This document shows positions 1 to 9,820 of a DNA stretch of 64,000 nt, piece by piece (position 1 is the stretch's first letter; each line of letters opens with the position of its first letter). The notes beneath the pieces are model-generated. The model ran no database searches, was not told the origin of the DNA, and saw nothing but the letters and a program-made list of their open reading frames with translations. The stretch is taken from NCBI RefSeq assembly GCF_009674685.1, contig NZ_WKJI01000002.1:434001-498000 (forward strand). Direction: 5' to 3'. Made by a program: the position numbers and the translations under genes. This DNA comes from Pedobacter puniceum (GTDB lineage Bacteria; Bacteroidota; Bacteroidia; Sphingobacteriales; Sphingobacteriaceae).

Positions 1-2745
1 GCCTCTGGTATCTAAAACCTCTTTTAAAACTGGGTAAGCTTGCTGTGCAATAGCATCTGATTTGCGCTTGTAAGCTTCTGTTGCTTCTTCAAAAATAATA
101 TCAGAAAGCTTGTTGATATTAGAGCCAGTAAACTGTTCATGTGTGATAGCAGTATCAATAGCAAAAATTCTAATCAGCTCTAACTTAAAGCCTTCGTAAT
201 TATTAGCGTCTTTATACTCAGTAACAATATCGTCTATCACATCAACAACCATGTTTTCGATGTCTAAATCTAAACGCTCCCCAAATAAGGCATTTTTACG
301 TTTGGTATAAATTACAGTACGTTGCGAGTTCATCACATCATCATACTCTAACAACCTTTTACGTATACCAAAGTTGTTTTCTTCTACTTTTTTCTGTGCT
401 CTTTCTATAGAACTGGTAATCATAGAATGTTGGATAACTTCGCCATCCTCTATACCCATTTTCACCATTAAATTGGCAATACGCTCTGAACCAAATAAAC
501 GCATTAAATTATCTTCTAAAGACACAAAGAACTGCGAAGAACCTGGGTCTCCTTGACGGCCAGAACGACCTCTCAACTGTCTATCAACCCTTCTAGATTC
601 GTGTCTTTCTGTACCAACAATAGCTAAACCACCAGCTTCTTTAACGCCTGGGCCTAATTTAATATCGGTACCACGACCAGCCATGTTTGTTGCAATGGTT
701 ACTGTACCTGCCTTACCAGCTTCTGCAACAATATCAGCTTCTTTTTGGTGTAGTTTAGCATTTAATACGTTGTGCTTAATACCTCTTAACTTCAGCATAC
801 GGCTTAATAATTCTGATATCTCTACGGAAGTAGTACCTACCAGAACCGGGCGACCAGCTTTTGTTAATTCTACAATTTCTTCTGCAACAGCATTGTATTT
901 CTCACGCATGGTACGATATATTTTATCTTGCATATCCTGACGTGATATTGGTCTGTGTGTTGGAATCTCCACCACATCCAATTTATAAATTTGCCATAAC
1001 TCACCTGCTTCTGTAACGGCAGTACCCGTCATACCGGCAAGTTTATGATACATTCTAAAGTAATTTTGAAGCGTAATGGTTGCATAAGTTTGCGTTGCAT
1101 CCTCAATCTTCACATTTTCTTTCGCTTCTATAGCTTGGTGTAAACCGTCTGAGTAACGACGGCCATCCATGATACGGCCTGTTTGCTCATCAACGATTTT
1201 AACTTTTCCTTCATCAATGATATACTCGGTATCTTTTTCAAATAGCGTATAGGCTTTCAATAATTGATTTACAGAGTGTATACGTTCTGATTTGATAGAG
1301 TAATCTCTGATTAATTCATCTTTCTTATTGGCCTTTTCTTCGTTACTGATGGTAGATTTTTCGATATCAGCTATTTCTGTACCTACATCTGGTAAGACAA
1401 AGAAATGAGGGTCTTCGCCCGATGCTGTAATTAACTCGATACCTTTTTCTGTAAGCTCTACCTGATTATTTTTTTCATCAATGATAAAATAAAGTTCAGC
1501 ATCTGCTTTATGCATCTCTTTATTTTGATCTTGCATGTAATAATTCTCTGCTTTGGTTAATACCTGACGCATGCCAGGCTCGCTCAAGAATTTTATAAGT
1601 GCTTTATTTTTTGGTAAACCCCTATAAGCTCTTAACAATGCTAAACCGCCTTCTTCTACACCTGTTTTACCTTCGTTAATTTGCTTTTTTGCTTCGTTTA
1701 AAACATTGGTGATAAAGTTTCTTTGGGTATTTACCAAGCGCTCTATACGTGGTTTTAACTCGTAAAATTCGTGTTGGTCTCCACGTGGGATAGGACCAGA
1801 AATAATTAAAGGTGTACGGGCATCATCAATAAGAACAGAGTCCACCTCATCCACAATAGCAAAGTGTAATTTACCTTGCACCAATTCTTCTGGTGTACGT
1901 GTCATATTGTCACGCAGGTAATCAAAACCAAACTCGTTATTGGTTCCGTAAACTACATCAGCTTGGTAAGCTTTTCTTCTATCAGCCGAGTTTGGATAAT
2001 GTTTATCGATACAATCAACAGATAAACCATGGAACTCGAAAAGAGGTCCGTTCCACTCAGAGTCACGACGAGCTAAGTAATCATTCACTGTTACCACATG
2101 GATACCCATGCCTGATAAAGCGTTAAGATAAATAGGCAAGGTACCTACCAAAGTTTTACCTTCACCTGTTGCCATTTCGGCAATTTTACCTTGATGTAAT
2201 ACGATACCACCTATCAACTGTACATCGTAATGAATCATGTTCCATTTTACTTCTGTACCAGCTGCTATCCAACTGTTATGATGAATGGCTTTATCTCCAT
2301 TGATAACAACATTAGCTTTTTTTGCAGCCAATTCTCTATCAAAAGGTGTGGCAGTAACTTCTAAAGTTTCATGCTCTGTAAAACGTTTTGCGGTTTCTTT
2401 TACAACAGCAAAAGCTTCTGGCAAAATCTCTAATAAAGTAGCTTCTAGCTTCTTGTTACGCTCTTTCTCTAAACGGTCAACTTCATCGTAATACGCTGTT
2501 TTTTCGTGTAAAGGAAGCTCAGGATTTTGCTCAACGTTGTTTTTAATTTCTGTGATTTTCTCATTGATTTCTGCAAGACTCTCTTGAATTCTTTGTTTAA
2601 ATTCTAAGGTTTTTGCTCTTAATTCATCATGAGAAATATGTGCAAGTTTTTGAAATTCTTCGTTTATCTTATCTACGATAGGTCTCAGGCTTTTAACATC
2701 GCGTTCTGATTTGCTACCGAATAGCTTACTTATAAAATTTAACAT
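1..2745 (-). CDS. secA: Preprotein translocase ATPase SecA (3' end outside window)
   Basis: SecA is the motor ATPase that drives unfolded preproteins through the SecYEG channel at the inner membrane. The ATG at 2745-2743 opens a frame starting [20 protein letters not shown], typical of SecA. The Walker A sequence [10 protein letters not shown] is encoded near 2150-2177 and the DEAD-type Walker [16 protein letters not shown] near 1820-1860. About 915 codons are visible; Bacteroidota SecA is usually about 1,100 residues, so the C-terminal part lies beyond position 1. The frame is intact throughout. The function is certain; only the 3' boundary is unknown. Confidence 0.97.
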   Translation of the reverse strand, partial: MLNFISKLFGSKSERDVKSLRPIVDKINEEFQKLAHISHDELRAKTLEFKQRIQESLAEINEKITEIKNNVEQNPELPLHEKTAYYDEVDRLEKERNKKLEATLLEILPEAFAVVKETAKRFTEHETLEVTATPFDRELAAKKANVVINGDKAIHHNSWIAAGTEVKWNMIHYDVQLIGGIVLHQGKIAEMATGEGKTLVGTLPIYLNALSGMGIHVVTVNDYLARRDSEWNGPLFEFHGLSVDCIDKHYPNSADRRKAYQADVVYGTNNEFGFDYLRDNMTRTPEELVQGKLHFAIVDEVDSVLIDDARTPLIISGPIPRGDQHEFYELKPRIERLVNTQRNFITNVLNEAKKQINEGKTGVEEGGLALLRAYRGLPKNKALIKFLSEPGMRQVLTKAENYYMQDQNKEMHKADAELYFIIDEKNNQVELTEKGIELITASGEDPHFFVLPDVGTEIADIEKSTISNEEKANKKDELIRDYSIKSERIHSVNQLLKAYTLFEKDTEYIIDEGKVKIVDEQTGRIMDGRRYSDGLHQAIEAKENVKIEDATQTYATITLQNYFRMYHKLAGMTGTAVTEAGELWQIYKLDVVEIPTHRPISRQDMQDKIYRTMREKYNAVAEEIVELTKAGRPVLVGTTSVEISELLSRMLKLRGIKHNVLNAKLHQKEADIVAEAGKAGTVTIATNMAGRGTDIKLGPGVKEAGGLAIVGTERHESRRVDRQLRGRSGRQGDPGSSQFFVSLEDNLMRLFGSERIANLMVKMGIEDGEVIQHSMITSSIERAQKKVEENNFGIRKRLLEYDDVMNSQRTVIYTKRKNALFGERLDLDIENMVVDVIDDIVTEYKDANNYEGFKLELIRIFAIDTAITHEQFTGSNINKLSDIIFEEATEAYKRKSDAIAQQAYPVLKEVLDTRG

Positions 2746-2900
2746 TCTGTGTTTGTGTTTGAAAACTCAATAAAATCAACAATTGAGCCATTGGCCAATA
2801 TAAGCCAATTTGACATTTGATGAACGGTAAAATTAAGATTTTATTTAAGAGTTTGGAATATAAAGTGCTGTGTAAAACGTAAAATTATCACGAATAAATA

Positions 2901-3866
2901 TCAGGTTAACCTATTAGCTAATTTACCAGCTACATAACTGATAACTACGAGCTGAAAAGCATGAAAAATCATTAATGGAAGCAGCAAAACACCGATAGTT
3001 GGCATCCCGCTAAATAATATTTTGGAAAAAACGGTGCCGTGTACCAATGATTTTTTTGTTCCGCAAAATTGTGCTGTGATATTATCTTCTATATTAAATT
3101 TCAGGTATTTGGCTAAATATCCTACCAAATAATACATACTGTAAAATAGTAAAACGGTTAAACCGGATAGTTGTATTAAATCTCTTAGAGATATTTCTGC
3201 GAATAAGCCATCGGCAAAAGACTGCGCAAAACTTTTGTAAATGATGATGAGGATGACTGTTTTATCAAAAAGTGTTAGCTGCTTGCTGTATTGTACTGCA
3301 AATTTACCCCAATAACGCTGTAAAAGTATTCCCGCTAATACAGGCAAAATAATTTCTACTATCAGCTGTAAATAAACTGCTCCTAAATTGAAATCTCCAG
3401 ATGTTTGTTGTAAAAACATACCCATCCATAAAGGCGTGATGGCTATACCTATAATTCCGGAAATACTTGCATTGAAGATAGCCGCTGGCAAGTTACCTTT
3501 TGCCATGCTTACCATCACTACTGATGAGGAAACTGTAGAAGGTAAGGCAGCAAGAAAAAGCATTGATAGCCATAATACTTCCTGTTTAGTGGCAACAGCT
3601 AAAGGATAAAATGGCAAAACCAATAGTGGGAATAACAAAAAAGTAGATACTTGAATAAGAACATGAAGTTTCCAGTTTTTTAGCCCAGCTATTAATTTAT
3701 CGGCACTAAGTTTTAAGCCATAAAAAAAGAAAATTAAGGATACACCTATAGATGAAATAGCTGCTAAAGGTATTTTACTTTCTTTAACGCCCCATTGTGG
3801 CAAAAAATAAGCAATGATGATGGCTATGAATACAGCTATAACAAACTTATCTATTTTAATCTTCAT
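2901..3866 (-). CDS. Bile acid:sodium symporter-like (YfeH-type) membrane transporter
   Basis: This 321-residue, almost wholly hydrophobic protein has about ten predicted membrane segments. It starts MKIKIDKFVIAVFIAII and has the SBF/YfeH signature region FFFYGLKLSADKL near residue 50, Ser/Thr/Pro-rich re-entrant stretches (LPSTVSSSVVMVSMAKGN, FCGTKKSLVHGTVFSK) and the length usual for the family. Members are secondary transporters of organic anions; the substrate cannot be read from sequence. It stands alone between secA and a repeat-filled gap, so context gives no further clue. Confidence 0.85.
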   Translation of the reverse strand: MKIKIDKFVIAVFIAIIIAYFLPQWGVKESKIPLAAISSIGVSLIFFFYGLKLSADKLIAGLKNWKLHVLIQVSTFLLFPLLVLPFYPLAVATKQEVLWLSMLFLAALPSTVSSSVVMVSMAKGNLPAAIFNASISGIIGIAITPLWMGMFLQQTSGDFNLGAVYLQLIVEIILPVLAGILLQRYWGKFAVQYSKQLTLFDKTVILIIIYKSFAQSFADGLFAEISLRDLIQLSGLTVLLFYSMYYLVGYLAKYLKFNIEDNITAQFCGTKKSLVHGTVFSKILFSGMPTIGVLLLPLMIFHAFQLVVISYVAGKLANRLT

Positions 3867-4572
3867 TGAAACGAAGATAATGATTTATTGATGAGCTGCT
3901 TGCTTGAGATGATGAAGCTTTAGTTCCTTTTGGTCCCGCAAAAGGAACGAGCCTCGCCGGCGATAGAGGCGAATAATTATTGTTTAAAGATATTATGATA
4001 GGCTATTGTGCTCAATGCTTTCCAACCCTAGCCGGGTTGCAGCTTCTTTCTTTTCCTTGATGAAAAGAAACAAAAACGAGGAACGAGTTCATGAATGCCT
4101 AAGAAAAACTATAAACAAAAAATGAATAAATCAAGGCTGATGAATATTTGTTGTTCCGTCTAAATAAATCTTTATCCACAATCCTGAGTGGTGTGAATGG
4201 TTTTGCTTGATGATTGCTTCTACAACACCCGTCGGATTGTTTTCCGATACTGCTTAATGAAAATTTATGCAGAAGATTTATTTGCCTAAACTTCCAAATC
4301 TTCATAGGCCATCCTCGTTCTTCGGAAAAGCATATTTAATTTTCAAAGGAACTTTCTAAATATCCACTCTTTAGGCATCTTTATACTTTGTAATCTGTAC
4401 TTTATACTTAAAAGGCAGTCTCCCTAAATATCCGTTTTTTAGGTTCTTTCTACTTTGTACTCAGTACTTTCTACTTTATACCTTCTACTTTGTACTATTA
4501 AACCCAAAAGGCAGTTCTAAAAATAACCACCTTTCAGGTTCTTTTTACTTTGTACTTTTAACTCTTCAAAAA
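3867..4572. repeat. Gene-free region with dispersed repeat copy A and TACTTT tract
   Basis: No credible gene lies here. Positions 3923-3970 hold two hairpins (GTTCCTTTTG/CAAAAGGAAC stem, then GCCTC/GAGGC). Positions 4047-4070 hold a 9-bp perfect hairpin with loop CTTGAT. Positions 4077-4330 are copy A of the 255-bp palindromic element also found at 14897, 15614, 35796 and 36640. From about 4376 to 4560 the DNA is built mainly from TACTTT/GTAC/CTAC words. A 68-codon frame on the minus strand at 4099-4305 is not kept in the other copies and is not called. Confidence 0.85.
4077..4330 (+). repeat. Dispersed palindromic element, copy A
   Basis: This is a roughly 254-bp unit running from CGAGGAACGAGTTCATGAAT to TTCTTCGGAAAAG. 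Its two halves are complementary: GGCTGATGAATATTTG on the left against CAAATCTTCATAGGCC on the right, and AAATAAATCTT against AAGATTTATTT further in. The whole can fold into one long imperfect hairpin. Four other copies in the window match at most positions. No conserved ORF is present. It could be a MITE-like element or a structured RNA. Confidence 0.8.
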
Positions 4573-4959
4573 TTATCCTAAAATAGCCGTAACTTCTATT
4601 TCAATTAGGATTTCTGGATCAATCAGTTTTGATACCTCTACCATAGTGGTTACAGGTTTAATATCTTTAAAATACTCTCCATGTGCTTTTGCAGCTTCTT
4701 CCCATTGAGAAATATCTGTTAAAAACATACGGGTACGTACTACATTTTCTAAAGAAGCATCAGCATCTTCTAAAACGCCTTTTAGTTTTTCTAAAATAGC
4801 TTTTGTTTGTCCGTATAAAGTGGTGATAGCATTTCCATCTGCATCTTTAGCCATGGTTGTACCTGCAATTTCTATGGTGTTACCCACTTTTACTGCTCTG
4901 CAATAACCAATAATATCTTCCCAAGGAGAACCTGTAGTAAAATTTTGTCTGTTTGTCAT
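4573..4959 (-). CDS. RidA/YjgF-family protein lacking the deaminase arginine
   Basis: This 128-residue protein has the Rid fold signature (IEIAGTTMAKDADG, LENVVRTRMFLTD, ILIEIEVTAILG). Canonical RidA enzymes hydrolyse reactive enamines and imines made by PLP enzymes, using an Arg in a P-A-R-S/T-x-V motif. Here the matching stretch is P-V-T-T-M-V-E-V (residues 102-109), with Thr where Arg is expected. It therefore probably belongs to one of the Rid subfamilies without that activity. The length is normal and the gene is monocistronic. Confidence 0.85.
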   Translation of the reverse strand: MTNRQNFTTGSPWEDIIGYCRAVKVGNTIEIAGTTMAKDADGNAITTLYGQTKAILEKLKGVLEDADASLENVVRTRMFLTDISQWEEAAKAHGEYFKDIKPVTTMVEVSKLIDPEILIEIEVTAILG

Positions 4960-5131
4960 TTTATGTGTTTAAGTTTTTTTGCAATGTATTTGAAAAATAA
5001 ACTGGATTGCAGCGGATACCGGCTTTGTGGCTAAGGCCTGAAGCAGTATAAGCGTAAAGCCAGACTATCCGCAAATAAAGGCGAAGAACCTGGCTTTACA
5101 AAATTTATTTCATTTTAGTATAGTAGCTAAA

Positions 5132-6007
5132 TTAGCTGCCCTTGGTATTTCTAATCATGGCTTCTAAGGCGTCCCACATTTCGGGGCTTATCATTTCTAA
5201 GCCATTGAACTGACCGGCACCTTGTAACCATTCGCCGCCATCTATGGTGATGATTTCTCCGTTGATATAGTTAGAAAAATCTGATAGTAAATAGGCTGCT
5301 AAGTTTGCGAGTTCTTGATGTTCGCCAACTCTTTTTAAGGGAACCCGGTTTTTAAAATCAAATTTTTGAGCCATGTCTCCAGGTAATAGTCTTTCCCAAG
5401 CGCCTTTTGTTGGAAACGGACCAGGTGCTATGGCATTACATCTGATTTGATAGCGACCCCACTCTGCGGCCAAAGATTTTGTCATGGCTAAAACACCGCC
5501 TTTAGCGCATGCCGATGGTACTACATAACCAGAGCCTGTAAAAGCGTATGTGGTAACGATATTGAGGATACTTGCTGCTTGTTTTTCTTTTATCCAATGT
5601 TTGCCAAAGGCCAAAGTGCAGTTTACAGTGCCTTTTAAAACGATATCTATTATGGTTGAAAATGCGTTGGCAGATAAGCGTTCTGTTGGTGATATAAAAT
5701 TGCCTGCAGCATTGTTTAACAAACCATCTACTTGACCAAACGCTGCCAAACTTGCCGCTAAAACCTCATCTACTTGCCCGGCATTTCTTACATCGCAAGC
5801 TAGCGGTAAAACTTTTCCGCCTGTTTTAGCTTCAAGCTCCAGAGCGGTTTTTTGCAGTACTTCTAACTTACGAGAGGTAATAACTACTTGCGCACCTAAC
5901 TCTAATAAATAAGTGCTCATGGCTTTACCTAAACCGGTTCCGCCGCCTGTTACAACGAAAGTTTTTCCTTGTAAGGCATTGTCTCTTAACATGGGTTGGT
6001 TGTACAT
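5132..6007 (-). CDS. SDR oxidoreductase resembling 2,4-dienoyl-CoA reductase
   Basis: This 291-residue short-chain dehydrogenase has the NAD(P) motif TGGGTGLGKAM at residues 20-30 and the NNAAGN motif near 100. The segment TYAFTGSGYVVPSACAKGGV closely matches the active-site region of mitochondrial and peroxisomal 2,4-dienoyl-CoA reductases, including the catalytic Lys. These enzymes use NADPH to reduce 2,4-dienoyl-CoA during beta-oxidation of unsaturated fatty acids. The gene downstream of an enoyl-CoA isomerase-like crotonase on the same strand (6268-7035) supports that role. The first Met is used; MLRDN at residue 6 is an alternative start. Confidence 0.85.
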   Translation of the reverse strand: MYNQPMLRDNALQGKTFVVTGGGTGLGKAMSTYLLELGAQVVITSRKLEVLQKTALELEAKTGGKVLPLACDVRNAGQVDEVLAASLAAFGQVDGLLNNAAGNFISPTERLSANAFSTIIDIVLKGTVNCTLAFGKHWIKEKQAASILNIVTTYAFTGSGYVVPSACAKGGVLAMTKSLAAEWGRYQIRCNAIAPGPFPTKGAWERLLPGDMAQKFDFKNRVPLKRVGEHQELANLAAYLLSDFSNYINGEIITIDGGEWLQGAGQFNGLEMISPEMWDALEAMIRNTKGS

Positions 6008-6267
6008 AATATTAGTTGGTTAGTCCCGATAGCTATCGGGAGTTAGTTGGTTAGTTGGTTGGTCCCGATAGCTATCGGGAGTTAGTTCATTGGTTTGTGA
6101 TTAGTTCATTAGTCATTGGTTCATTGGTGTGATTAGTCTGAAACTGGCTAAGAAATCTTATTACTTTCTACTTTTCACTTTCAACTTTATACTCCATACT
6201 TTCTACTTACTAATGACTCCATACTAATGACTCTATACTAATGACTAATGACTCCACACTAATGACA
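6008..6267. repeat. Low-complexity intergenic tract with two identical palindromes
   Basis: The 18-bp perfect palindrome TCCCGATAGCTATCGGGA occurs at 6024-6041 and again at 6063-6080, embedded in TTGGTTAG words. It is followed by TACTTTC-type words (6170-6210) and TAATGACTCCATAC-type words (6210-6262). No gene is present. Confidence 0.8.
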
Positions 6268-7035
6268 CTACTTACTTCCCCCCTTAAGGTTTTCTATAAT
6301 TGTTTTAAGGATTGACCTTGTTGATGGTGCCCACCATTGTTTTAACATGGTATCTAGCGTAGAAGTTTGGTCTGCCGATACTTTTTCTATCAATTCTTTA
6401 CGCAAATTTAGTTTTGATTGCTGCCATGTGGTAGCATCGTACTGTAAGTAGCTTTGTATTTTCTTTTGTGCATGGCTCATTAAGCTACTGATGTCTGAAG
6501 TAGCATCTAGCAAACCTATTTGTTTAGCTTCCTCAACAGAGAAAAGTTTACCTTCTAACAGGCTTTGATAGGCTTTTGCTTGCCCCAGCCAAAAAGCATA
6601 AAGGTGGAAAATACTATCGGGTACTATAATTCCAACAGGCACTTCATTTAAACCGATGATATATTTACCTTCTGCCATGACTCTATAATCACAACAAAGG
6701 GCCATAACACAGCCACCGGCTGGGCTATGCCCACTGATAGCTGCTACTAAAGGCTTTTTAAATAGGGTTAAGGTTTTAACTAAGTCTAGAAAATCAACCC
6801 AGAAGTTTTTGATTTGATTTTCATCATAATCATAAAGCTCTATTAAGTCTAAACCTGCTGTAAAGAAGCCCTCTTTACCTGTTAATATAGCACCTAAAAT
6901 TTGATCGTCTTGTTCTATATTTTTGATGAGGCTTCTTAATTCTTTTACCAACTCGGCATTCATAGCATTAGACTTTCCTCTGTTCAATGCTATGATAGCC
7001 ACCTTCTCTCTTATGGTTACGCTTAATGTATTCAT
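6268..7035 (-). CDS. Enoyl-CoA hydratase/isomerase, delta3-delta2-enoyl-CoA isomerase-like
   Basis: This 255-residue crotonase has the core SPAGGCVMALCCDYRVMAEG followed by YIIGLNEVPVGI. The first part forms the CoA-binding oxyanion hole. The GLNE glutamate is where ECI1-type delta3,delta2-enoyl-CoA isomerases carry their catalytic acid, and the GGC-MAL-CDYR wording is also ECI1-like rather than hydratase-like. Such enzymes move cis/trans-3 double bonds to position 2 in unsaturated fatty-acid oxidation. The gene starts 3 nt after the stop of the upstream gene (7039-9744), and the dienoyl-CoA reductase-like gene follows downstream. Assignment to isomerase rather than hydratase is an inference from motifs. 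Confidence 0.85.
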   Translation of the reverse strand: MNTLSVTIREKVAIIALNRGKSNAMNAELVKELRSLIKNIEQDDQILGAILTGKEGFFTAGLDLIELYDYDENQIKNFWVDFLDLVKTLTLFKKPLVAAISGHSPAGGCVMALCCDYRVMAEGKYIIGLNEVPVGIIVPDSIFHLYAFWLGQAKAYQSLLEGKLFSVEEAKQIGLLDATSDISSLMSHAQKKIQSYLQYDATTWQQSKLNLRKELIEKVSADQTSTLDTMLKQWWAPSTRSILKTIIENLKGGSK

Positions 7036-7038
7036 ATC

Positions 7039-9744
7039 CTAATTTACTTTATATCTGATAACTTTTCTGCCTAAACGCCCATAAATATCTAAACCTTCAA
7101 CAACTATGCGGTAGGTTCCGGTACCATCGGCATTAAAATAGTTAACTTTTGCATTTCCTGTAGTATCTGTTATCACGGTAGGATTCCAGTAAATGGTACT
7201 TCTAAAATCGGCCATATCTTTTTTTGTTTCTGCCTTATCATAAGCAGGCACATAAAATTGTTTCATAGCGGTGAAGCCTATCGGTTGATAAGCAATTAAG
7301 CCTGGCGTGTAAGTATTGGTAGAAGTATAATTACCGCCACCTCTTTTGGTATTGATGACAATAACTCCAGAGCCCCCTCTAGTACCATAAATAGAAGTTA
7401 AAGCTCCTGGTTTCATGATTTCTACACTTTCTACATCTTGAGGTGCAATGGTATTTAAGAAATCTGCTTCAACAAAAATTCCGTCTAAGATAATCTGAGC
7501 CGGAGGACCTCCCATATTTCTCATGAAATATATTTCGCCATTTTGTATCATCATACCTGCTACTTTTCCTTGTAAGGCAAACTCAAGATTTGGTGCATTT
7601 TGTAACTCCTCGGCCGTAATAACCCTATCAGCATTGCCACCTCCATTTAAATTGCTTGAGTTTTGTAGTTTTTCTCTTTTTTCTACCACGCTTATTTCAT
7701 CCAGCATGATAGAACGAGTGATTAATCCATTTTTTAATAATTCTTCATACTGGCTCTTGCTGTTTTTGATATAAGCCGCCATAGAAGAATTGATATTTGC
7801 TGAAAGTTCTGATTTTGCAAAAGGCGTTTGTACGGGGTGCTTACCAAATTCATCCATCACAATCTCAACAAATTTTTTGTCTTTTATAGTCCTAGCTTGC
7901 ACTACAAACTTGGTACTATCAGGAAACAATAAGCTATCTATCTCAAATTTTCCGGCTTCGTCTGTTTTTGCTTGGATGATGAATGTACCACCAGAAGAAC
8001 TAAAAACCGTCACATTACCATTAACTACAGGTTTCTTATTATTAGTAACCGTACCTGCTATACTTAACGTTTTTTCGGGTTTAAAGTTTAAGCTTGATAA
8101 AGTGTTAGTGATGAGGTTTTGCCAATTAAATCTTCTCCAACCTTGGGTCATCAGTAAAACATCTAAATCTGCTTTTTTCTTATCATCTACCTCATGGAAA
8201 TAATAGTTTGGATTTTCTATATAGCCTTTAAGGTCTGATTTTAATAATAGTTCTGATAAAATGGTATGTTCTTCTTCTGGTTTAACAGGTACTTTACCCT
8301 CATCAATAACAGACATAGATAAAGAACTAACCATGGGATTATTTTCAGCAGTTTTAGCTGTAACGGCTATGTTAACCTTCCCTCTTTTAGTATAAGCTTC
8401 TTTATCAGGTTTAACCTCAATATTTAAAAAATCTTTACTATTACTATTAAATATTAAACGTTCTGATAAAGGCTGCATTTGATCGTTAAAAAGCGTTAAT
8501 TGTATAATTCCTGTTGGAAACTGAGCCTTAGATAAATAAGTTGCAAAACCATTTTTAGAGAGTTTAGCGGCAGCAGTATAAACAATGTTACCAGAAGATT
8601 GCGCCAACACGGTAAAGTTTTTACCTAAATGGGCGCTACTGTAAACATCATTGGTTTGTACCCTTAAGAGTAATGAATCTTTACCTCTTTCTAATGCGCT
8701 TAAGATAATCCCTTCTGGCTTAACTGCCGGAAGTGGAAATTTCTTCTCTGAGCCATCTGTAAAAGTTACTACTGCTTCATAAGTTAAATTAGCTTCCGGA
8801 TAAATAGAAAAATACCCCATACCTGCATGTCGGGTTGAAATATTAGCAACTTTTTTTCCGGTATTATCTTGTATATAGCCATTTATAGTCTTTCCCAATC
8901 CATCGCTACCTACAGCTTTAAAAGCCACTCTTGATCTTACATTCGTAATCATATCTCCGCCCTCAGGAAAAAACTGAACATCAATTTGGTTACTGGTACT
9001 GATGATTGGGATAGACTTATTTACGATAGTGCCTTCAGAAATTTTTAAGGCAGTACTTAACGTTCCTGATTTAATAATTTCTGGTTTATTATTGGTGATG
9101 TTGATAATGGCATTACCTTTATCATCAGTATTGGTCTTTCCTTTTTCTGTTTGCCTGCCATCAAGCTCTACAGTATAATTTACCTCTCTGTTAACGTAAG
9201 GAAAACCATCAACATTTTTAAAATTGATTTTTGCTACCACCAGCTCTTTACCATCGGCTTTGCTAAACTCATAATTGGTTTGGGTGATTACCTGACTAGA
9301 GCGAATATCCCCAACTTTAAAAGTTTGGTTGTAAAAGAAAGCTTCATCAAAATTACGCATCCAATTGGTATAGGCTCTTAGCCTGTAATTTCCTTCTTTT
9401 AAAGAATCTGCAAGCTCTATATTTCCCCAACCAAAACCAGCTGTTAAAGGTAAACGAAGCGTTTTTTTAACTTGATTTTTCTGGTTAATTAAATCCACAT
9501 ACATGATTTTGCTTAGCGCTGATGGCCGCATCGTTTGCGCATCAACCACATAGGCTTTAAACCAAATTTGGTCGCCCGTAGCATAATAAGGTTTATCGGT
9601 ATGTAAATAAATTTTTTCTTGTGTGTGTGATGTATGAAACTTGTTAAAATTATCTATCACTTGCTTCAATTTATCATCCTGGGCTACAAAAGCCACAAAA
9701 ATTGATGCAATAAAAAGAAGGAAAATAAAGCGAAACTTTCTCAT
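7039..9744 (-). CDS. MG2-domain and TonB-plug-domain surface protein
   Basis: This 901-residue protein has a Sec signal peptide (FRFIFLLFIASIFVAFVAQ). A macroglobulin-like MG2 domain follows around residues 40-140 (EKIYLHTDKPYYATGDQIWFKAYV), then several beta-sandwich segments and a carboxypeptidase-regulatory-like segment near 570. Around residues 690-800 is a TonB receptor plug (VITAEELQNAPNLEFALQGK, IILDGIF, DVESVEIMKPG, YGTRGGSGVIVINTKRG). There is no C-terminal beta-barrel, so it is unlikely to be a transporter itself. Similar Bacteroidota proteins are thought to act at the outer membrane, but their function is not settled. It is the first gene of a tight pair with the crotonase. Confidence 0.8.
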   Translation of the reverse strand: MRKFRFIFLLFIASIFVAFVAQDDKLKQVIDNFNKFHTSHTQEKIYLHTDKPYYATGDQIWFKAYVVDAQTMRPSALSKIMYVDLINQKNQVKKTLRLPLTAGFGWGNIELADSLKEGNYRLRAYTNWMRNFDEAFFYNQTFKVGDIRSSQVITQTNYEFSKADGKELVVAKINFKNVDGFPYVNREVNYTVELDGRQTEKGKTNTDDKGNAIINITNNKPEIIKSGTLSTALKISEGTIVNKSIPIISTSNQIDVQFFPEGGDMITNVRSRVAFKAVGSDGLGKTINGYIQDNTGKKVANISTRHAGMGYFSIYPEANLTYEAVVTFTDGSEKKFPLPAVKPEGIILSALERGKDSLLLRVQTNDVYSSAHLGKNFTVLAQSSGNIVYTAAAKLSKNGFATYLSKAQFPTGIIQLTLFNDQMQPLSERLIFNSNSKDFLNIEVKPDKEAYTKRGKVNIAVTAKTAENNPMVSSLSMSVIDEGKVPVKPEEEHTILSELLLKSDLKGYIENPNYYFHEVDDKKKADLDVLLMTQGWRRFNWQNLITNTLSSLNFKPEKTLSIAGTVTNNKKPVVNGNVTVFSSSGGTFIIQAKTDEAGKFEIDSLLFPDSTKFVVQARTIKDKKFVEIVMDEFGKHPVQTPFAKSELSANINSSMAAYIKNSKSQYEELLKNGLITRSIMLDEISVVEKREKLQNSSNLNGGGNADRVITAEELQNAPNLEFALQGKVAGMMIQNGEIYFMRNMGGPPAQIILDGIFVEADFLNTIAPQDVESVEIMKPGALTSIYGTRGGSGVIVINTKRGGGNYTSTNTYTPGLIAYQPIGFTAMKQFYVPAYDKAETKKDMADFRSTIYWNPTVITDTTGNAKVNYFNADGTGTYRIVVEGLDIYGRLGRKVIRYKVN

Positions 9745-9781
9745 TAGGTTCTTTTAAAATTGTTTTCTAGGTAAGACAAGG

Positions 9782-9813
9782 AAGCGTTAAGAAAGTTTAG
9801 TTTCTTAACGCTT
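9782..9813 (-). terminator. Hairpin after dcd
   Basis: A 13-bp perfect stem (AAGCGTTAAGAAA / TTTCTTAACGCTT) with a 6-nt loop lies 8 nt past the dcd stop. The U-run after it is weak, so termination efficiency is uncertain. Confidence 0.55.
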
Positions 9814-9820
9814 TAGTATG

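Noticed and set aside
4099-4305. 68-codon ORF inside repeat copy A
   Set aside because: The frame is broken by stops in the other copies of the same repeat, so it is not under coding selection.
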